Assembly (NCBI GenBank): GCA_902494565.1
Contig: CABUTN010000001.1
Span: 1 to 64,000 of the forward strand
DNA length: 64,000 nucleotides
Direction of reading: 5' to 3'
Origin: an uncultured Collinsella sp.
Lineage (GTDB): Bacteria > Actinomycetota > Coriobacteriia > Coriobacteriales > Coriobacteriaceae
The notes under the pieces were generated by a model. That model did no database searches, had not been told where the DNA came from, and was given only the letters and a program-made list of their open reading frames with translations. Below are positions 24,639 to 33,919 of this stretch, piece by piece. How positions within the stretch are numbered: position 1 is the first letter of the stretch; the number at the start of each line of letters is the position of its first letter. The position numbers and the translations under genes were made by a program.

Positions 24639-27404
24639 TTACTCGGCGCTCTTGAGGGCGCCGACCATGTCGATCTTATTGAGAGTTCGGTTGGTGGCGA
24701 GGTTGACGATGATCGTAAAGCCAAAGGAAAGCAGCACGGCGAGCACGTAGCTTAGCGGCTCGACCTCAACGTCAAAGTACAGCGACGGCATCTGCAGGAT
24801 GTACGTGAAGCTCTCGGCCAGCAAGCCACCCAGCGGCACGCCCAACGCAGCGCCGATCGCCGTGAGGATCAACGTCTCCTTGTTGACGTAATGGTGCACC
24901 TCGCCACGGCGGAAGCCCAGCACCTTGATGGTCGCCAGCTCGCGTTCGCGCTCGGAGATATTCGTGTTGGACAGCGTAAACACCACCACAAACGATAGGC
25001 ACGCCGCCATAAAGGTCACGAGCACCACGACGGAATTGATAATCGTAAAGTTCGCCTCGTAGTTCTCCCAATGCTCGGCCGTACTCGAAATCGTAAGCCA
25101 ACCGTCACTCTTAAGATTCTTGCTAAACGCAATCTGGTCGGCCGACGAACCCTTGAGCAGTGCAAAGATGCCGTTAAGACGCGCGCTTCGGCCGAACGTG
25201 CGCTCATAGGTGCCCTGCGTCATGTAAAGCGTGTTGCCCAGATAGTTAAGCGAAATGTCGCTGACTTTGACCTTGGCAACATTGAGCGACGAATCCTGGA
25301 CGTGAGCCGTATCGCCCGGCTGAATCCCCAGCACCAGCTGTGAACTTTTGCTCAGATACACGTCTCCGTCACGCAAAGGCAGCGGTTCTTTGGACTCATC
25401 CTCCAGACGCACGTAATCGCCCAAGTCACTCGTGCGGTCATCGGGCACCACGATCAGCTGCACAGTCTCGCTCTTGCCGCCAAATGTAAAGGTGACGTTG
25501 TCGGTCATAATCGGCAGCGTCGAAGTCACGGTCACGTTGGAATCATTGGACGCGCTGCGCCCATCCAATGCCGCGCACGTCTGTGAAAAATCGTCGGGAT
25601 TGGCGACCGCCAGCAGGTCGTAGCGCGTGATATGCCCGTACTGCTTGGGCGAAAGCGCCACCGACGTATCGCGGATGCCCATACCGCAGATCACAAGCGC
25701 CGTACAGCCCGCGATACCGAAGATGGTCATAAAGGCGCGCTTTTTGTAGCGGAATAGGTTGCGTGCAGCGACCTTGTTTAAGAAGCCCATGCGGCGCCAG
25801 ATAAAGCCGATATGCTCGAGCAGAATGCGCGAGCCGGCGCGCGGGGCCTTGGGACGCATGAGCGAGGCTGGGGTCTCGGCCATCTCGTGGCGGCAGGCGA
25901 TAATCGTAGCGCCCACCACGCCCACGGCAAACAGCGCCACCGACACGAGTGAAGACACGATATCGTACGAAAGCAGCATCTGGGGCAGCGAGTACATGTC
26001 GTCGAACACCGTAAACAAGAACAGTGGCAGGCCCACAAAGCCGATGATGTTGCCGAGCACGCCGCCGATCAGACATGCCCACAGCGCATAGTCCACGTAT
26101 TTGGACAGGATGCGCTCGCGTGAATAGCCAAGCGCCTTGTACAGGCCAATAAGCGTGCGCTCCTCCTCGACCATGCGCGTGGCGGTGGTGAGGCTGATGA
26201 GCACGGCGACGATAAAGAAGATAAACGGGAACACCGTGGCGATGGCCTCGATCGAAGAACTGTCGCTCTCGACGCTCGAGTAGCTTGCGATGTTACCGCG
26301 GTCCTGAATGTACCAAGTGCATTCACCCAGATTGGAAAGCTCGGCGCGGGCATCGGCGAATTGCTGATCGGCGGCGGCGCGGCGCTGGTCCAACTCGGCC
26401 TGAGCTTGGACGCGCTCCTCGCTGCCCTCGGCCATGCGGTTGATGCTATCCTGCTCAATCCCAAAGAGCATGGCGGCCTGGCGCTCAGCCGCATCCAAGC
26501 TTGCCGGCGTGTCAACCGTCAGCTCCTGGACGCGCGCCTTTTCACGCTCCTCGCGGATCTTCTCGATATTGCCCTTGACCTCATTGATCTTTGCCGTGTA
26601 GGCATCCGAGTAGGAGTTGAGGCTCTTGGCTCCCTCGACGATCACGTGGACCGCGGAGTAGGACGATGATGTCGCGGCATCCTCGCTCACATAGAACTTA
26701 TAGTCCGCAGCCGAAGCGGCACGGAAGGCGTTGACTGTCGAGTCGGAGCTCACATCAGTGGGGTCGAGGACCTCGGCCGTAATGGTGTAATCGCCCGCGG
26801 CAAACTGATCCTTGGCACTTTGGTTGGACGAGCTCGCGTCATTGGCGGCAAAACTCACCGTATCGCCGAGCTTTTTGCCCGAAGCCTTCAGGAACTTCGA
26901 AGTCACCGCGACCTCACCGGCGCTCTCGGGCAAATCGCCGCTCACCAGCACCGGTTGATCGATATTCTCCTTGGAAAGACTTTGCACGACCACGCGCTCG
27001 TGCGTTGTGCCCACGGCGGTGTAGGCGGTCTCGGTGTAGATACCCTCGGCCGTCTCGACGCCGTCGACCTCTTGGATAGCCGCAAGATCGTCGCGCGTAA
27101 GGCCATAGGTCGACTGCACGTTAATGTCATAGACATTCTGCTGGTCAAAGTAGGCATCGACCGAATCGCACAGATCCTCACAACCCGCCTTGAGGCCGCA
27201 CATCACGCTCACGCCGAGCGCGGTGATGACCACGATAGACAAGAAGCGTTTGAGGCTGCCGCGGATTGTGCGGTAGACGCCACGGCGAAACACCGTCGGC
27301 ACCATATCGTTTGAGCTTTGGGCAGTGCGGTAGGTCGCGAACTCCCGGTCCCGACTCACGTGCTCCGTATCGTGGTTTTGGCTGTTTTGGCGGTCCTGGT
27401 CCAT
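24639..27404 (-). CDS. Large FtsX-type ABC transporter permease
   Basis: About 921 aa. First helix at about residues 55-75, then a long extracytoplasmic domain (about 80-370) with a helical, Glu/Arg-rich coiled-coil-like part (about 275-345), three FtsX helices (about 380-500), a fourth before a second extracytoplasmic domain (about 540-790), and three final helices with the FtsX motif RERELATIKVLGF. A GTG at 27416 overlapping the ATPase stop is an alternative start; ATG 27404 is preferred, though neither has a clear RBS. With the ATPase it forms a two-gene MacB/LolE-like pump acting on lipids, peptides or envelope targets. Confidence 0.9.
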   Translation of the reverse strand: MDQDRQNSQNHDTEHVSRDREFATYRTAQSSNDMVPTVFRRGVYRTIRGSLKRFLSIVVITALGVSVMCGLKAGCEDLCDSVDAYFDQQNVYDINVQSTYGLTRDDLAAIQEVDGVETAEGIYTETAYTAVGTTHERVVVQSLSKENIDQPVLVSGDLPESAGEVAVTSKFLKASGKKLGDTVSFAANDASSSNQSAKDQFAAGDYTITAEVLDPTDVSSDSTVNAFRAASAADYKFYVSEDAATSSSYSAVHVIVEGAKSLNSYSDAYTAKINEVKGNIEKIREEREKARVQELTVDTPASLDAAERQAAMLFGIEQDSINRMAEGSEERVQAQAELDQRRAAADQQFADARAELSNLGECTWYIQDRGNIASYSSVESDSSSIEAIATVFPFIFFIVAVLISLTTATRMVEEERTLIGLYKALGYSRERILSKYVDYALWACLIGGVLGNIIGFVGLPLFLFTVFDDMYSLPQMLLSYDIVSSLVSVALFAVGVVGATIIACRHEMAETPASLMRPKAPRAGSRILLEHIGFIWRRMGFLNKVAARNLFRYKKRAFMTIFGIAGCTALVICGMGIRDTSVALSPKQYGHITRYDLLAVANPDDFSQTCAALDGRSASNDSNVTVTSTLPIMTDNVTFTFGGKSETVQLIVVPDDRTSDLGDYVRLEDESKEPLPLRDGDVYLSKSSQLVLGIQPGDTAHVQDSSLNVAKVKVSDISLNYLGNTLYMTQGTYERTFGRSARLNGIFALLKGSSADQIAFSKNLKSDGWLTISSTAEHWENYEANFTIINSVVVLVTFMAACLSFVVVFTLSNTNISERERELATIKVLGFRRGEVHHYVNKETLILTAIGAALGVPLGGLLAESFTYILQMPSLYFDVEVEPLSYVLAVLLSFGFTIIVNLATNRTLNKIDMVGALKSAE

Positions 27405-27409
27405 GGGCG

Positions 27410-28111
<702 letters not shown>

Positions 28112-28160
28112 CGATCGCTTCCAATCTGGTCGGATAACTCTTTAGTATTACCCATTTCGC

Positions 28161-28208
28161 ACCGACCAAAAAGGGACAGGTTTATTTTGGCAGGTTTTAT
28201 ATGGGGAA
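28161..28208 (-). repeat. Family A dispersed hairpin, copy 4 (inverted, chimeric arms)
   Basis: On the minus strand: ATAAAACCTGCCAAAA, TAAACCTGTCCC, TTTTTGGTCGGT. The right arm (GGTCGG) does not fully match its left arm (CCTGCC) but would match the left arm of copy 5 at 59345. It lies upstream of the ATPase operon. Confidence 0.85.
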
Positions 28209-28312
28209 ACGGCAGCTATAGATGAGGCGCTGGGGAGGCAGAGAAATCATCGACGGGGTCAGGCCGACCGCCAAACACAACGCACGCATCTCAATCTGTC
28301 AGCCAAATCATT

Positions 28313-28341
28313 CGAACAGCTGTTCGTTTCTATGATATGAT
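28313..28341 (+). promoter_or_regulatory. SOS (LexA) box and promoter of the GyrI-like gene
   Basis: CGAACAGCTGTTCG at 28313-28326 is a perfect palindrome matching the Gram-positive LexA site CGAAC-N4-GTTCG. Two overlapping TATGAT -10 boxes follow (28331-28336, 28336-28341), so a bound repressor would cover the promoter. Confidence 0.75.
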
Positions 28342-28382
28342 TCAGCTATCCAAGCAGGCCAATACGCAGAAAGGCGGCCAAC

Positions 28383-29021
28383 ATGGCGTTCGACTTTAAG
28401 AAGGAATGCAAGGAGCTCTACAAACCTGCAAGCAAGCCGAGTATCGTAACTGTCCCGCCTATGAGCTACGTTGCCGTTCGCGGAAAGGGCAACCCAAATA
28501 CCGAAGGTGGCGAGTATCAAAACGCCCTGCCGCTACTTTACGGCATCGCCTATACCGTCAAGATGTCGAAGAAAGGCTCAAGGAGTATCGAGGGCTATTT
28601 CGACTTTGTGGTACCGCCGCTCGAGGGTTTCTGGTGGCAAGAGTCCCCGAGCGGCGACATCGATTATGTACGCAAGGACGATTTCAACTTTATCTCGTGC
28701 ATTCGCCTGCCCGATTTCGTCACCCGAGATAACTTTGACTGGGCAGTCGCGGAAGCCACGACCAAAAAGAAACTGGACTTTTCTGCCGTCGAGCTGCTTA
28801 AAGTTGACGAGGGTCTCTGCATTCAATGCATGCACACTGGGCCCTACGACAACGAACCGGCGACCGTAAACGCTATGAATGAATACACGACCGAGCAGGA
28901 CTATGTCCCCAACTTCTCAGACACCCGTTTCCATCACGAAATCTATCTCTCCGATCCACGCAAATGTGCACCGGAGAAACTTAAGACCGTGGTCCGTCAT
29001 CCTATCAAGCGCGCTGAATAG
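28383..29021 (+). CDS. GyrI-like small-molecule-binding domain protein
   Basis: A 212-aa protein of the GyrI-like (AraC effector-binding) superfamily, without a DNA-binding domain: VPPMSYVAVRGKGNPN near residue 24, a central KKGSRSIEGYFDFVVPPLEGFWW, and CMHTGPYDNEPATVNAM near 149, where Gly-Pro-Tyr is a family feature. The start ATG is preceded by AGAAAGG. With an SOS box upstream it resembles E. coli sbmC/gyrI, a DNA-damage-induced protein that shields DNA gyrase; the parallel is inferred. It may instead bind a toxic compound. Confidence 0.85.
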   Translation: MAFDFKKECKELYKPASKPSIVTVPPMSYVAVRGKGNPNTEGGEYQNALPLLYGIAYTVKMSKKGSRSIEGYFDFVVPPLEGFWWQESPSGDIDYVRKDDFNFISCIRLPDFVTRDNFDWAVAEATTKKKLDFSAVELLKVDEGLCIQCMHTGPYDNEPATVNAMNEYTTEQDYVPNFSDTRFHHEIYLSDPRKCAPEKLKTVVRHPIKRAE

Positions 29022-29134
29022 CGTGGGGCGTCATCTCACGCGCTAGGTTTTAAGCCGGCCAACCAGCCGCCTCCTAGGCCGTCCGGTAATTATCTTGACG
29101 CGGACCGTGGCATCTTATAAGTTTGTTTTGCTAA

Positions 29135-29190
29135 AGCTGGAAAGCCTCTCAACGATGCGCAACTCCAGCTCTTTTTCTATCAAGAGGCTT
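29135..29190 (+). promoter_or_regulatory. Interleaved-stem (pseudoknot-like) leader of the Abi_2 gene
   Basis: AGCTGGA (29135-29141) can pair with TCCAGCT (29164-29170), and AAGCCTCT (29142-29149) with AGAGGCTT (29183-29190). The pairs interleave, giving an H-type pseudoknot or two exclusive folds. The second right arm contains the RBS AGAGG of the gene starting at 29193; CTTTTTC follows the first stem. Confidence 0.6.
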
Positions 29191-29192
29191 AA

Positions 29193-29642
29193 ATGAAATA
29201 CCGGAAGTCGCGGATATCCATCAACGAACAAATAGCACTATTGACAGAATACAGGGGTCTTAAGTGCTCTGATCAAAGCGAACTCGAGCGAGCTTTGGTC
29301 GAAGTCGGCCACTACAGACTGTCGGCCTACTGGTTTCCCTACAAAACCAAATGCAAGTCCGGGATTACCATCTTTCGCGAAGGCACAACATTCGAAACCA
29401 TCATCTACACGTATGAATTTGACCGAGCCCTCCGGCAGTTAATGTTTGATGCGGTCGGCAGAATTGAGATCTACCTCAAAAGCAGAATTGCCTATCTTGC
29501 CTCTGAGGAACGCGGGCCTTTCTGTTACCCAGATGTCGCCATAACGAGGCTCAACTCGGCATGTCCATCGCGCTTTGCGCCGCGCTGGGCTTCGCAGCCG
29601 TCTTTGGCAGCGCCACCAATACGCTGCTCGCACCCATCCTGA
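29193..29642 (+). pseudogene. Abi_2 (AbiD/AbiF-type) abortive-infection gene, truncated
   Basis: The first about 115 residues match the N-terminal part of Abi_2 phage-exclusion proteins: ISINEQIALLTEYRGL, VGHYRLSAYWFPYK, TYEFDRALRQLMFDAVGRIEI. The full family is about 300 aa. After CYPDV near base 29540 the frame runs into unrelated DNA, which is in fact a chloride-channel fragment in another frame, so the C-terminal two thirds are lost. The leader with its RBS is intact; the stub is probably non-functional. Confidence 0.8.
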
Positions 29643-29755
29643 TTGGCTGCGAAGTCTTCGGTTTCGGTAATCTGCCGGCATTCTTCATCGTCTGCGTCGC
29701 GGCTTACCTGTTCAACATGGATAAGTCGATCTATGCCCTGCAGAAGCGGGCGTAG
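29543..29755 (+). pseudogene. C-terminal fragment of a ClC-type chloride channel
   Basis: In the frame of ATG 29561 the sequence reads FGSATNTLLAPILIG, then EVFGFGNLPAFFIV and FNMDKSIYALQK, which is the last transmembrane part of a ClC/EriC channel. Similar frame text begins a few codons earlier. No upstream part of the channel is present; the fragment is joined to the Abi_2 stub, so a deletion or recombination fused two broken genes. Confidence 0.75.
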
Positions 29756-29899
29756 AAAGATGTCCAAGCAAGTGGTCTCAACCGGAAACGGCATCCCACT
29801 CTAAGGCTGTATTCCGGGACACGGTTTCCGTTTGGGACGCCATTCGGAAAGCGCATCCCGTTCTTTCACGGCGTCTTGGTTATGCAAAGTGCTCGAACG

Positions 29900-30478
29900 T
29901 TATTCCTCGTACGCGCCCTCGAGCCGAAGCAGCCACTCCTTGCGGTCAAGCCCGCCGGCATATCCGTTGAGCGAACCATCGGCGGCAACCACGCGATGGC
30001 ACGGCACAATGATCGAAATGGGATTACGCGCGACCGCGGCCCCCACGGCACGGGGAGACACAACGGGCGCTTCGTTTCCCGGTACACGATGTCGAGCCGC
30101 AACACGCTGAGCGATCTCGCCATACGTAACGACCTCGCCACGCGGAATAGAAAGCAGCTCGTACCAAACTTCACGCTGAAACGCCGTACCGATCATATGT
30201 AACGGCGGCGTAAACCGAGGCTCCTGCCCCGCAAAATAAGCATTCAGCCAAGCCCACGAACGCTCAAGCACCGAAGAAGCCGCACCATTTGCCGGACTCA
30301 CCGACGACATGCCACCAGCACCGGAAACTGCATCAGCGCCTTCAACATGTTCGGGATCTTCTTTCAGAAGCGTGGAGCCAAAGTGCTCCTGCCCCTCAAA
30401 CCAAAGCCCCGTCAGACCGCGGCCATCAGCGGCAAGCAAGATTTCGCCCAAAGGCGAAGCAAATGTCGTCGTGACCAC
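29900..30478 (-). CDS. ogt: Methylated-DNA-protein-cysteine methyltransferase
   Basis: A 192-aa DNA-repair protein that takes O6-alkyl groups from guanine onto its own Cys. Active site PCHRVV with Cys160; the DNA-binding HTH segment is GEVVTYGEIAQRVA, and NGYAGGLDRKEWLL ends the domain. An insertion at about residues 40-70 makes it longer than typical Ogt (about 165 aa). The start is GTG at 30478, with AAGGAG upstream. Confidence 0.93.
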   Translation of the reverse strand: MVTTTFASPLGEILLAADGRGLTGLWFEGQEHFGSTLLKEDPEHVEGADAVSGAGGMSSVSPANGAASSVLERSWAWLNAYFAGQEPRFTPPLHMIGTAFQREVWYELLSIPRGEVVTYGEIAQRVAARHRVPGNEAPVVSPRAVGAAVARNPISIIVPCHRVVAADGSLNGYAGGLDRKEWLLRLEGAYEE

Positions 30479-31084
30479 CAGCGGCTCCTTTCAAAACTTC
30501 GCAAACATAATACCGCGAACTGTGCAGACAACCTGTCAGATACACCTGGGCAGGCTCGTAATTGTTTAAGCGAGGCCGCTTTCCCCAATCAAGCGAAAAA
30601 GACGCAGGGCTTCGACGCCAGAGCGGCACCTCTATCAGCTGAGCTCTAATACTTTCCCGAGAAGTGAACGAGTAAAAACGAAGCCCCGGAGCATCCACAC
30701 CTTTAGACCGCAAAACCGCAGGATTCATGCGATAAAACCGCAGGAAATGGCGGCCAAAATATGCCGATGCTTCAAGGGTCCAAAATAGGTCGTTCACTTC
30801 CCGGAAAACCATTCACCTTCGATTCGCACCAACCCCTAAGCCCTCACAAGCAACAAACGCAGGCGCGCCAAAGTTACCGCCTCAACCCCAAAGTCCCCGC
30901 AGGCAGCAGGCGCGACAGCGCCGCAGCTGCCGGCGGCGCCCCACAGTCCCCCAAGGCGGCAGGCGCGAAGCGCCGAGGCCGCCGCCGGGACCAGGGCCCG
31001 CAACAGCCACGTGCTCCCATCAGCCCAGCGGCCCCAACCAACAACGGCCCCATCGCAGGTCGCTTGCAGCAGCGTCACCGAAGG
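30479..31084. other. Long non-coding region between ogt and asd
   Basis: No gene supported. It holds an imperfect inverted repeat (30653-30671 with 30790-30807), two AAAACCGCAGGA direct repeats inside it, a tRNA-like remnant on the minus strand (30594-30655) and a pair of GC-rich hairpins (about 30902-30990). The open frames across it have no recognisable content. Confidence 0.5.
30902..30990. repeat. Two tandem related GC-rich hairpins
   Basis: GGCAGCAGGCGCGACAGCGC region folds with GCAGCTGCC, and GGCGGCAGGCGCGAAGCGCC region folds with GAGGCCGCC; each has GGCGC paired to GCGCC in its tip. They look like duplicated copies of one hairpin. Confidence 0.5.
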
Positions 31085-31210
31085 CGGGGGCCGGGCTTAG
31101 CTTTCAGAACACTCCGCAGACCAGTGTGGCGCCTTGTCCGCGGCTCCGAAGGAGCAGGACAAGGCGCCACACATGGTCGAGGACGTTCTGAAAGCTAAGC
31201 CCGGCCCCCG
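31085..31210. repeat. Family B bipartite palindrome, copy 4
   Basis: Outer arms 31085-31110 and 31185-31210 are complementary over 26 bp; inner arms 31125-31139 and 31157-31171 over 15 bp. Spacers read ACTCCGCAGACC and ATGGTCGAGGAC, diverged from but aligned with the conserved spacers of the other copies (minus-strand orientation). It follows asd and may act as its terminator. Confidence 0.85.
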
Positions 31211-31226
31211 TCGGACAGGTCCACCG

Positions 31227-32252
31227 CTACTCGCAGAGCAGCTTAGCGATCTGGACGGCGTTGGTTGCCGCGCCCTTACGGATTTGGTCGCCGCAGCACC
31301 AGAAGGTGATGCCACGCGCGGCCTCGGGGTTCGAGATGTCGCGGCGTACGCGACCGACCCAAATCAGGTCCTGGTCGGAGGTGTCCATCGGCATGGGGAA
31401 GCGGTCGTGCGCATCCTCGGCGCTCATGTCGTCAACCAGCTTGACGCCCGGAGCGGCAGCCAGCGCAGCGCGGGCCTCCTCGACCGTAATGTCGCGCTCG
31501 AACTCGAGCGTAATGCTCTCGGAATGCGAGCGCAGCACAGGCACGCGCACGCAGGTGCAGTTCACGCGCAACTCGGGCAGGTGCATGATCTTGCGGCCCT
31601 CGTTTTGCAGCTTCATCTCCTCGGAGGTAAAGCCCTCCTCTTTGACGCCGCCAATCTGCGGAATCAGGTTGCTCGCGAGCTGGGCGGCAAACGCGCGCGG
31701 CTCGGGAATCTCCTCGCCACGGCCCAAGGCGGCCAGCTGAGCCTCGAGCTCGGCCATACCGGGGGCGCCAGCACCCGAAGCCGCCTGGTACGTCGAGACG
31801 ATCATGCGCTTCACGCCAGCGAGCTGATGCAGCGGCCACGTGGGAACCAGGCCGATAATGGTCGCGCAGTTGGGGTTGGCGATAAGGCCGTGATGCCACT
31901 TGATGTCGTCGGCATTGATCTCGGGCACAACCAGCGGCACCTCGGGATCCATGCGGAAGGCATGGCTGTTGTCGACCACGACGGCGCCGCGCTTGACGGC
32001 CTCGGGCAGTAGCTCCTTCGCGATGTCGTCGCCGGCGGCTCCAAGCACAATGTCACAGCCCTCAAAGGCCTCGGGACAAGCCTCTTCGATCACGATCTGC
32101 TCGCCGCGGAACTCGACGGTCTTGCCCGCAGAACGCGCGCTCGCCAGCAGCTTGAGATTGCCGACCGGGAACTCTTGCTCGTTAAGGCACTCGAGCATCT
32201 GGGTGCCCACGGCTCCCGTCGCGCCCAAAATAGCAACCGTGTACTGTTTCAT
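31227..32252 (-). CDS. asd: Aspartate-semialdehyde dehydrogenase
   Basis: A 341-aa enzyme reducing aspartyl phosphate to aspartate semialdehyde, the branch substrate for lysine, threonine and methionine. NADP motif GATGAVGTQML at the N-terminus, catalytic Cys129 in NPNCATI, and the His/Arg region VRVPVLRSHSE. The upstream frame to 32339 is ignored since ATG 32252 has AAAGGGGGAAG. Follows lysC in the same direction, separated by two hairpins. Confidence 0.97.
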   Translation of the reverse strand: MKQYTVAILGATGAVGTQMLECLNEQEFPVGNLKLLASARSAGKTVEFRGEQIVIEEACPEAFEGCDIVLGAAGDDIAKELLPEAVKRGAVVVDNSHAFRMDPEVPLVVPEINADDIKWHHGLIANPNCATIIGLVPTWPLHQLAGVKRMIVSTYQAASGAGAPGMAELEAQLAALGRGEEIPEPRAFAAQLASNLIPQIGGVKEEGFTSEEMKLQNEGRKIMHLPELRVNCTCVRVPVLRSHSESITLEFERDITVEEARAALAAAPGVKLVDDMSAEDAHDRFPMPMDTSDQDLIWVGRVRRDISNPEAARGITFWCCGDQIRKGAATNAVQIAKLLCE

Positions 32253-32327
32253 GCTTCCCCCTTTAAAGGTTGTGGCTTTTGCCCGCACGCCAAGCAGGCC
32301 GATTATTGTTGCCAGTGTATACAAGAA

Positions 32328-32352
32328 CGGGGCGGGCACGAAACCCGCCCCG
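32328..32352 (-). terminator. Hairpin in the asd leader
   Basis: CGGGGCGGG/CCCGCCCCG with a 7-nt loop, between lysC and asd. Could terminate lysC readthrough or shape the asd leader. Confidence 0.6.
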
Positions 32353-32383
32353 TCGAAACGAAACCGAAACGAAACGCCCCGCC

Positions 32384-32415
32384 GTAGATTTTTGAGGCAA
32401 GTCCCAAAAATCTAC
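32384..32415 (-). terminator. Terminator after lysC
   Basis: GTAGATTTTTG pairs perfectly with CAAAAATCTAC over a 10-nt loop, 12 bases after the lysC stop on the minus strand. Confidence 0.8.
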
Positions 32416-32426
32416 TGGGATAGCAG

Positions 32427-33815
32427 CTACTTGTGGAGCGCGGCCAGGGCGGGATCAACCGGCGCGGGAGCCTCCAGGTCAGAGACCTTCACAATGCCGT
32501 TTTCGTCGGAGAAGGCACGGTAAATGGTCTGAATCGCCAGGTCGAAGTCCTTCTCCTCGACACCGATAATGATGTTGATCTCGTCGCAGCTCTGCGAAAT
32601 CATGCGCACGCTCACGCCGGCCTGGCCAAGCATGCCAAACAGATGGCCCGAGATGCCCGCGCGACCGCGCAGGTTACGACCGACGGTCGCGATAAGCGCC
32701 AGGCCCTCGACGACCTCGATCTCGAGCGGCTCGACCTCCTGCTGAATGTCGCCCACGAGCGAGTACAGCGAGTCGTGCACGTCCTGCTCCTGCACCACGG
32801 CGCCAAAGCGGTCGACACCGGTGGGCATGTGCTCGACGGAAACGTCATAACGCTCGAAGACCGAAAGCGCACGGCGCATAAAGCCGACACGGGGCTTGGT
32901 GCGGTCGCGGGCGACGTTGATGGCGACAAAACCGCGCTTGCCGGTCACGCCGGTAATGATGGGCTCTGCCTCGCCCTCATCGGCCGTCTCGCTAATGATG
33001 GTGCCGGGATCCTGCGGCGCATTGGTGTTCTTGATGACCAGCGGAATACCCGCCTCGCGCACGGGGAACACAGCCTCCTCGTGCAGGACGCTCGCACCCA
33101 TGTACGAAAGCTCGCGCAGTTCCTCGTAGGTAACGCGGGCGATGGGCTGAGCCTCGGGAACAATACGCGGATCGGCAGAATAGAAGCCCGAGACGTCGGT
33201 CCAGTTCTCGTACAGGTCGGCACCCAGGCACTTAGCCAAAATCGAGCCCGAGATATCGCCGCCGCCACGGTCGAGCAGCTTGATCTGGCCCTCACGCGTT
33301 GCGCCATAGAAACCGGGCATAACAAAGCCGCCCTGCTGACCGTACTCCTGCACCAGCTCGGAGGTACGATTCATGCTGAGCGTACCGTCGTGATGGAACG
33401 CAACGACCGTCGCGGCGTCCAGGAACGGCAGGCCCAGGTACTCGGCCATCAGGCGAGCGGTAAAGTACTCGCCGCGGCTCACAAGCTCCTCGGTGGAGTA
33501 GCCGCCTGAGCGGGCGCGCTCGGCAAAGGCCGCAAACTCCTCGCGGATGGGATAGGTGAGCTCCAGCTCGTCAGCGATATCAAAATAGCGCTGGCCAATG
33601 TCCTCGAGTAGCTCCTCGCACGACACGTGATACTTAACGTGCGCGTTAACCAGGTAGAGCAGGTCGGTCACCTTGGTGTCGCCCTTAAAGCGGCGGCCGC
33701 AGGCGGAAACCACCACAAAACGGCGGGCAGGGTCGGCGTCGACGATGGCCTTGATCTTCTTAAAGTGTTCGGCGTCGGCGACCGACGAGCCGCCAAACTT
33801 GGCAATCTTAATCAT
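32427..33815 (-). CDS. lysC: Aspartate kinase
   Basis: A 462-aa monofunctional aspartokinase, first step of the aspartate family. Kinase motif KFGGSSVAD at the N-terminus, GRGG-like LLDRGGGDISGS near residue 190, and TDVSGFYSADPR; two ACT domains (about 300-440) bind the feedback effector (Lys, Thr or both). Starts by ATG 33815 with AGGTAACC upstream; divergent from thrC with 104 bases between, a shared promoter region. No lysine riboswitch seen there. Confidence 0.97.
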   Translation of the reverse strand: MIKIAKFGGSSVADAEHFKKIKAIVDADPARRFVVVSACGRRFKGDTKVTDLLYLVNAHVKYHVSCEELLEDIGQRYFDIADELELTYPIREEFAAFAERARSGGYSTEELVSRGEYFTARLMAEYLGLPFLDAATVVAFHHDGTLSMNRTSELVQEYGQQGGFVMPGFYGATREGQIKLLDRGGGDISGSILAKCLGADLYENWTDVSGFYSADPRIVPEAQPIARVTYEELRELSYMGASVLHEEAVFPVREAGIPLVIKNTNAPQDPGTIISETADEGEAEPIITGVTGKRGFVAINVARDRTKPRVGFMRRALSVFERYDVSVEHMPTGVDRFGAVVQEQDVHDSLYSLVGDIQQEVEPLEIEVVEGLALIATVGRNLRGRAGISGHLFGMLGQAGVSVRMISQSCDEINIIIGVEEKDFDLAIQTIYRAFSDENGIVKVSDLEAPAPVDPALAALHK

Positions 33816-33919
33816 GGGCTGGAGGTTACCTTTCTAAAAAGCCTCTGCGAACCTATTTTGCGCGCTCTGATACCATGGTTTCACCGATTGGGACCAAGGC
33901 ATCCGAGGAGCAGTGTTAT

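Noticed and set aside
30426..30812. 128-aa frame on the minus strand upstream of ogt
   Set aside because: Overlaps ogt's start and the inverted repeat, no RBS, no recognisable domain.
30761..31198. 145-aa Arg/Pro/Gly-rich frame on the plus strand
   Set aside because: Low-complexity translation of GC-rich hairpins and of family-B copy 4.
31134..32012. Long plus-strand frame opposite asd
   Set aside because: Mirror frame of a clear asd gene, produced by GC-biased codon use; the same holds for long frames opposite lysC, pflB, the PTS gene and the ABC exporter genes.
33816..33919. Lysine riboswitch or T-box between lysC and thrC
   Set aside because: Only 104 bases of divergent promoter region with no conserved riboswitch core.
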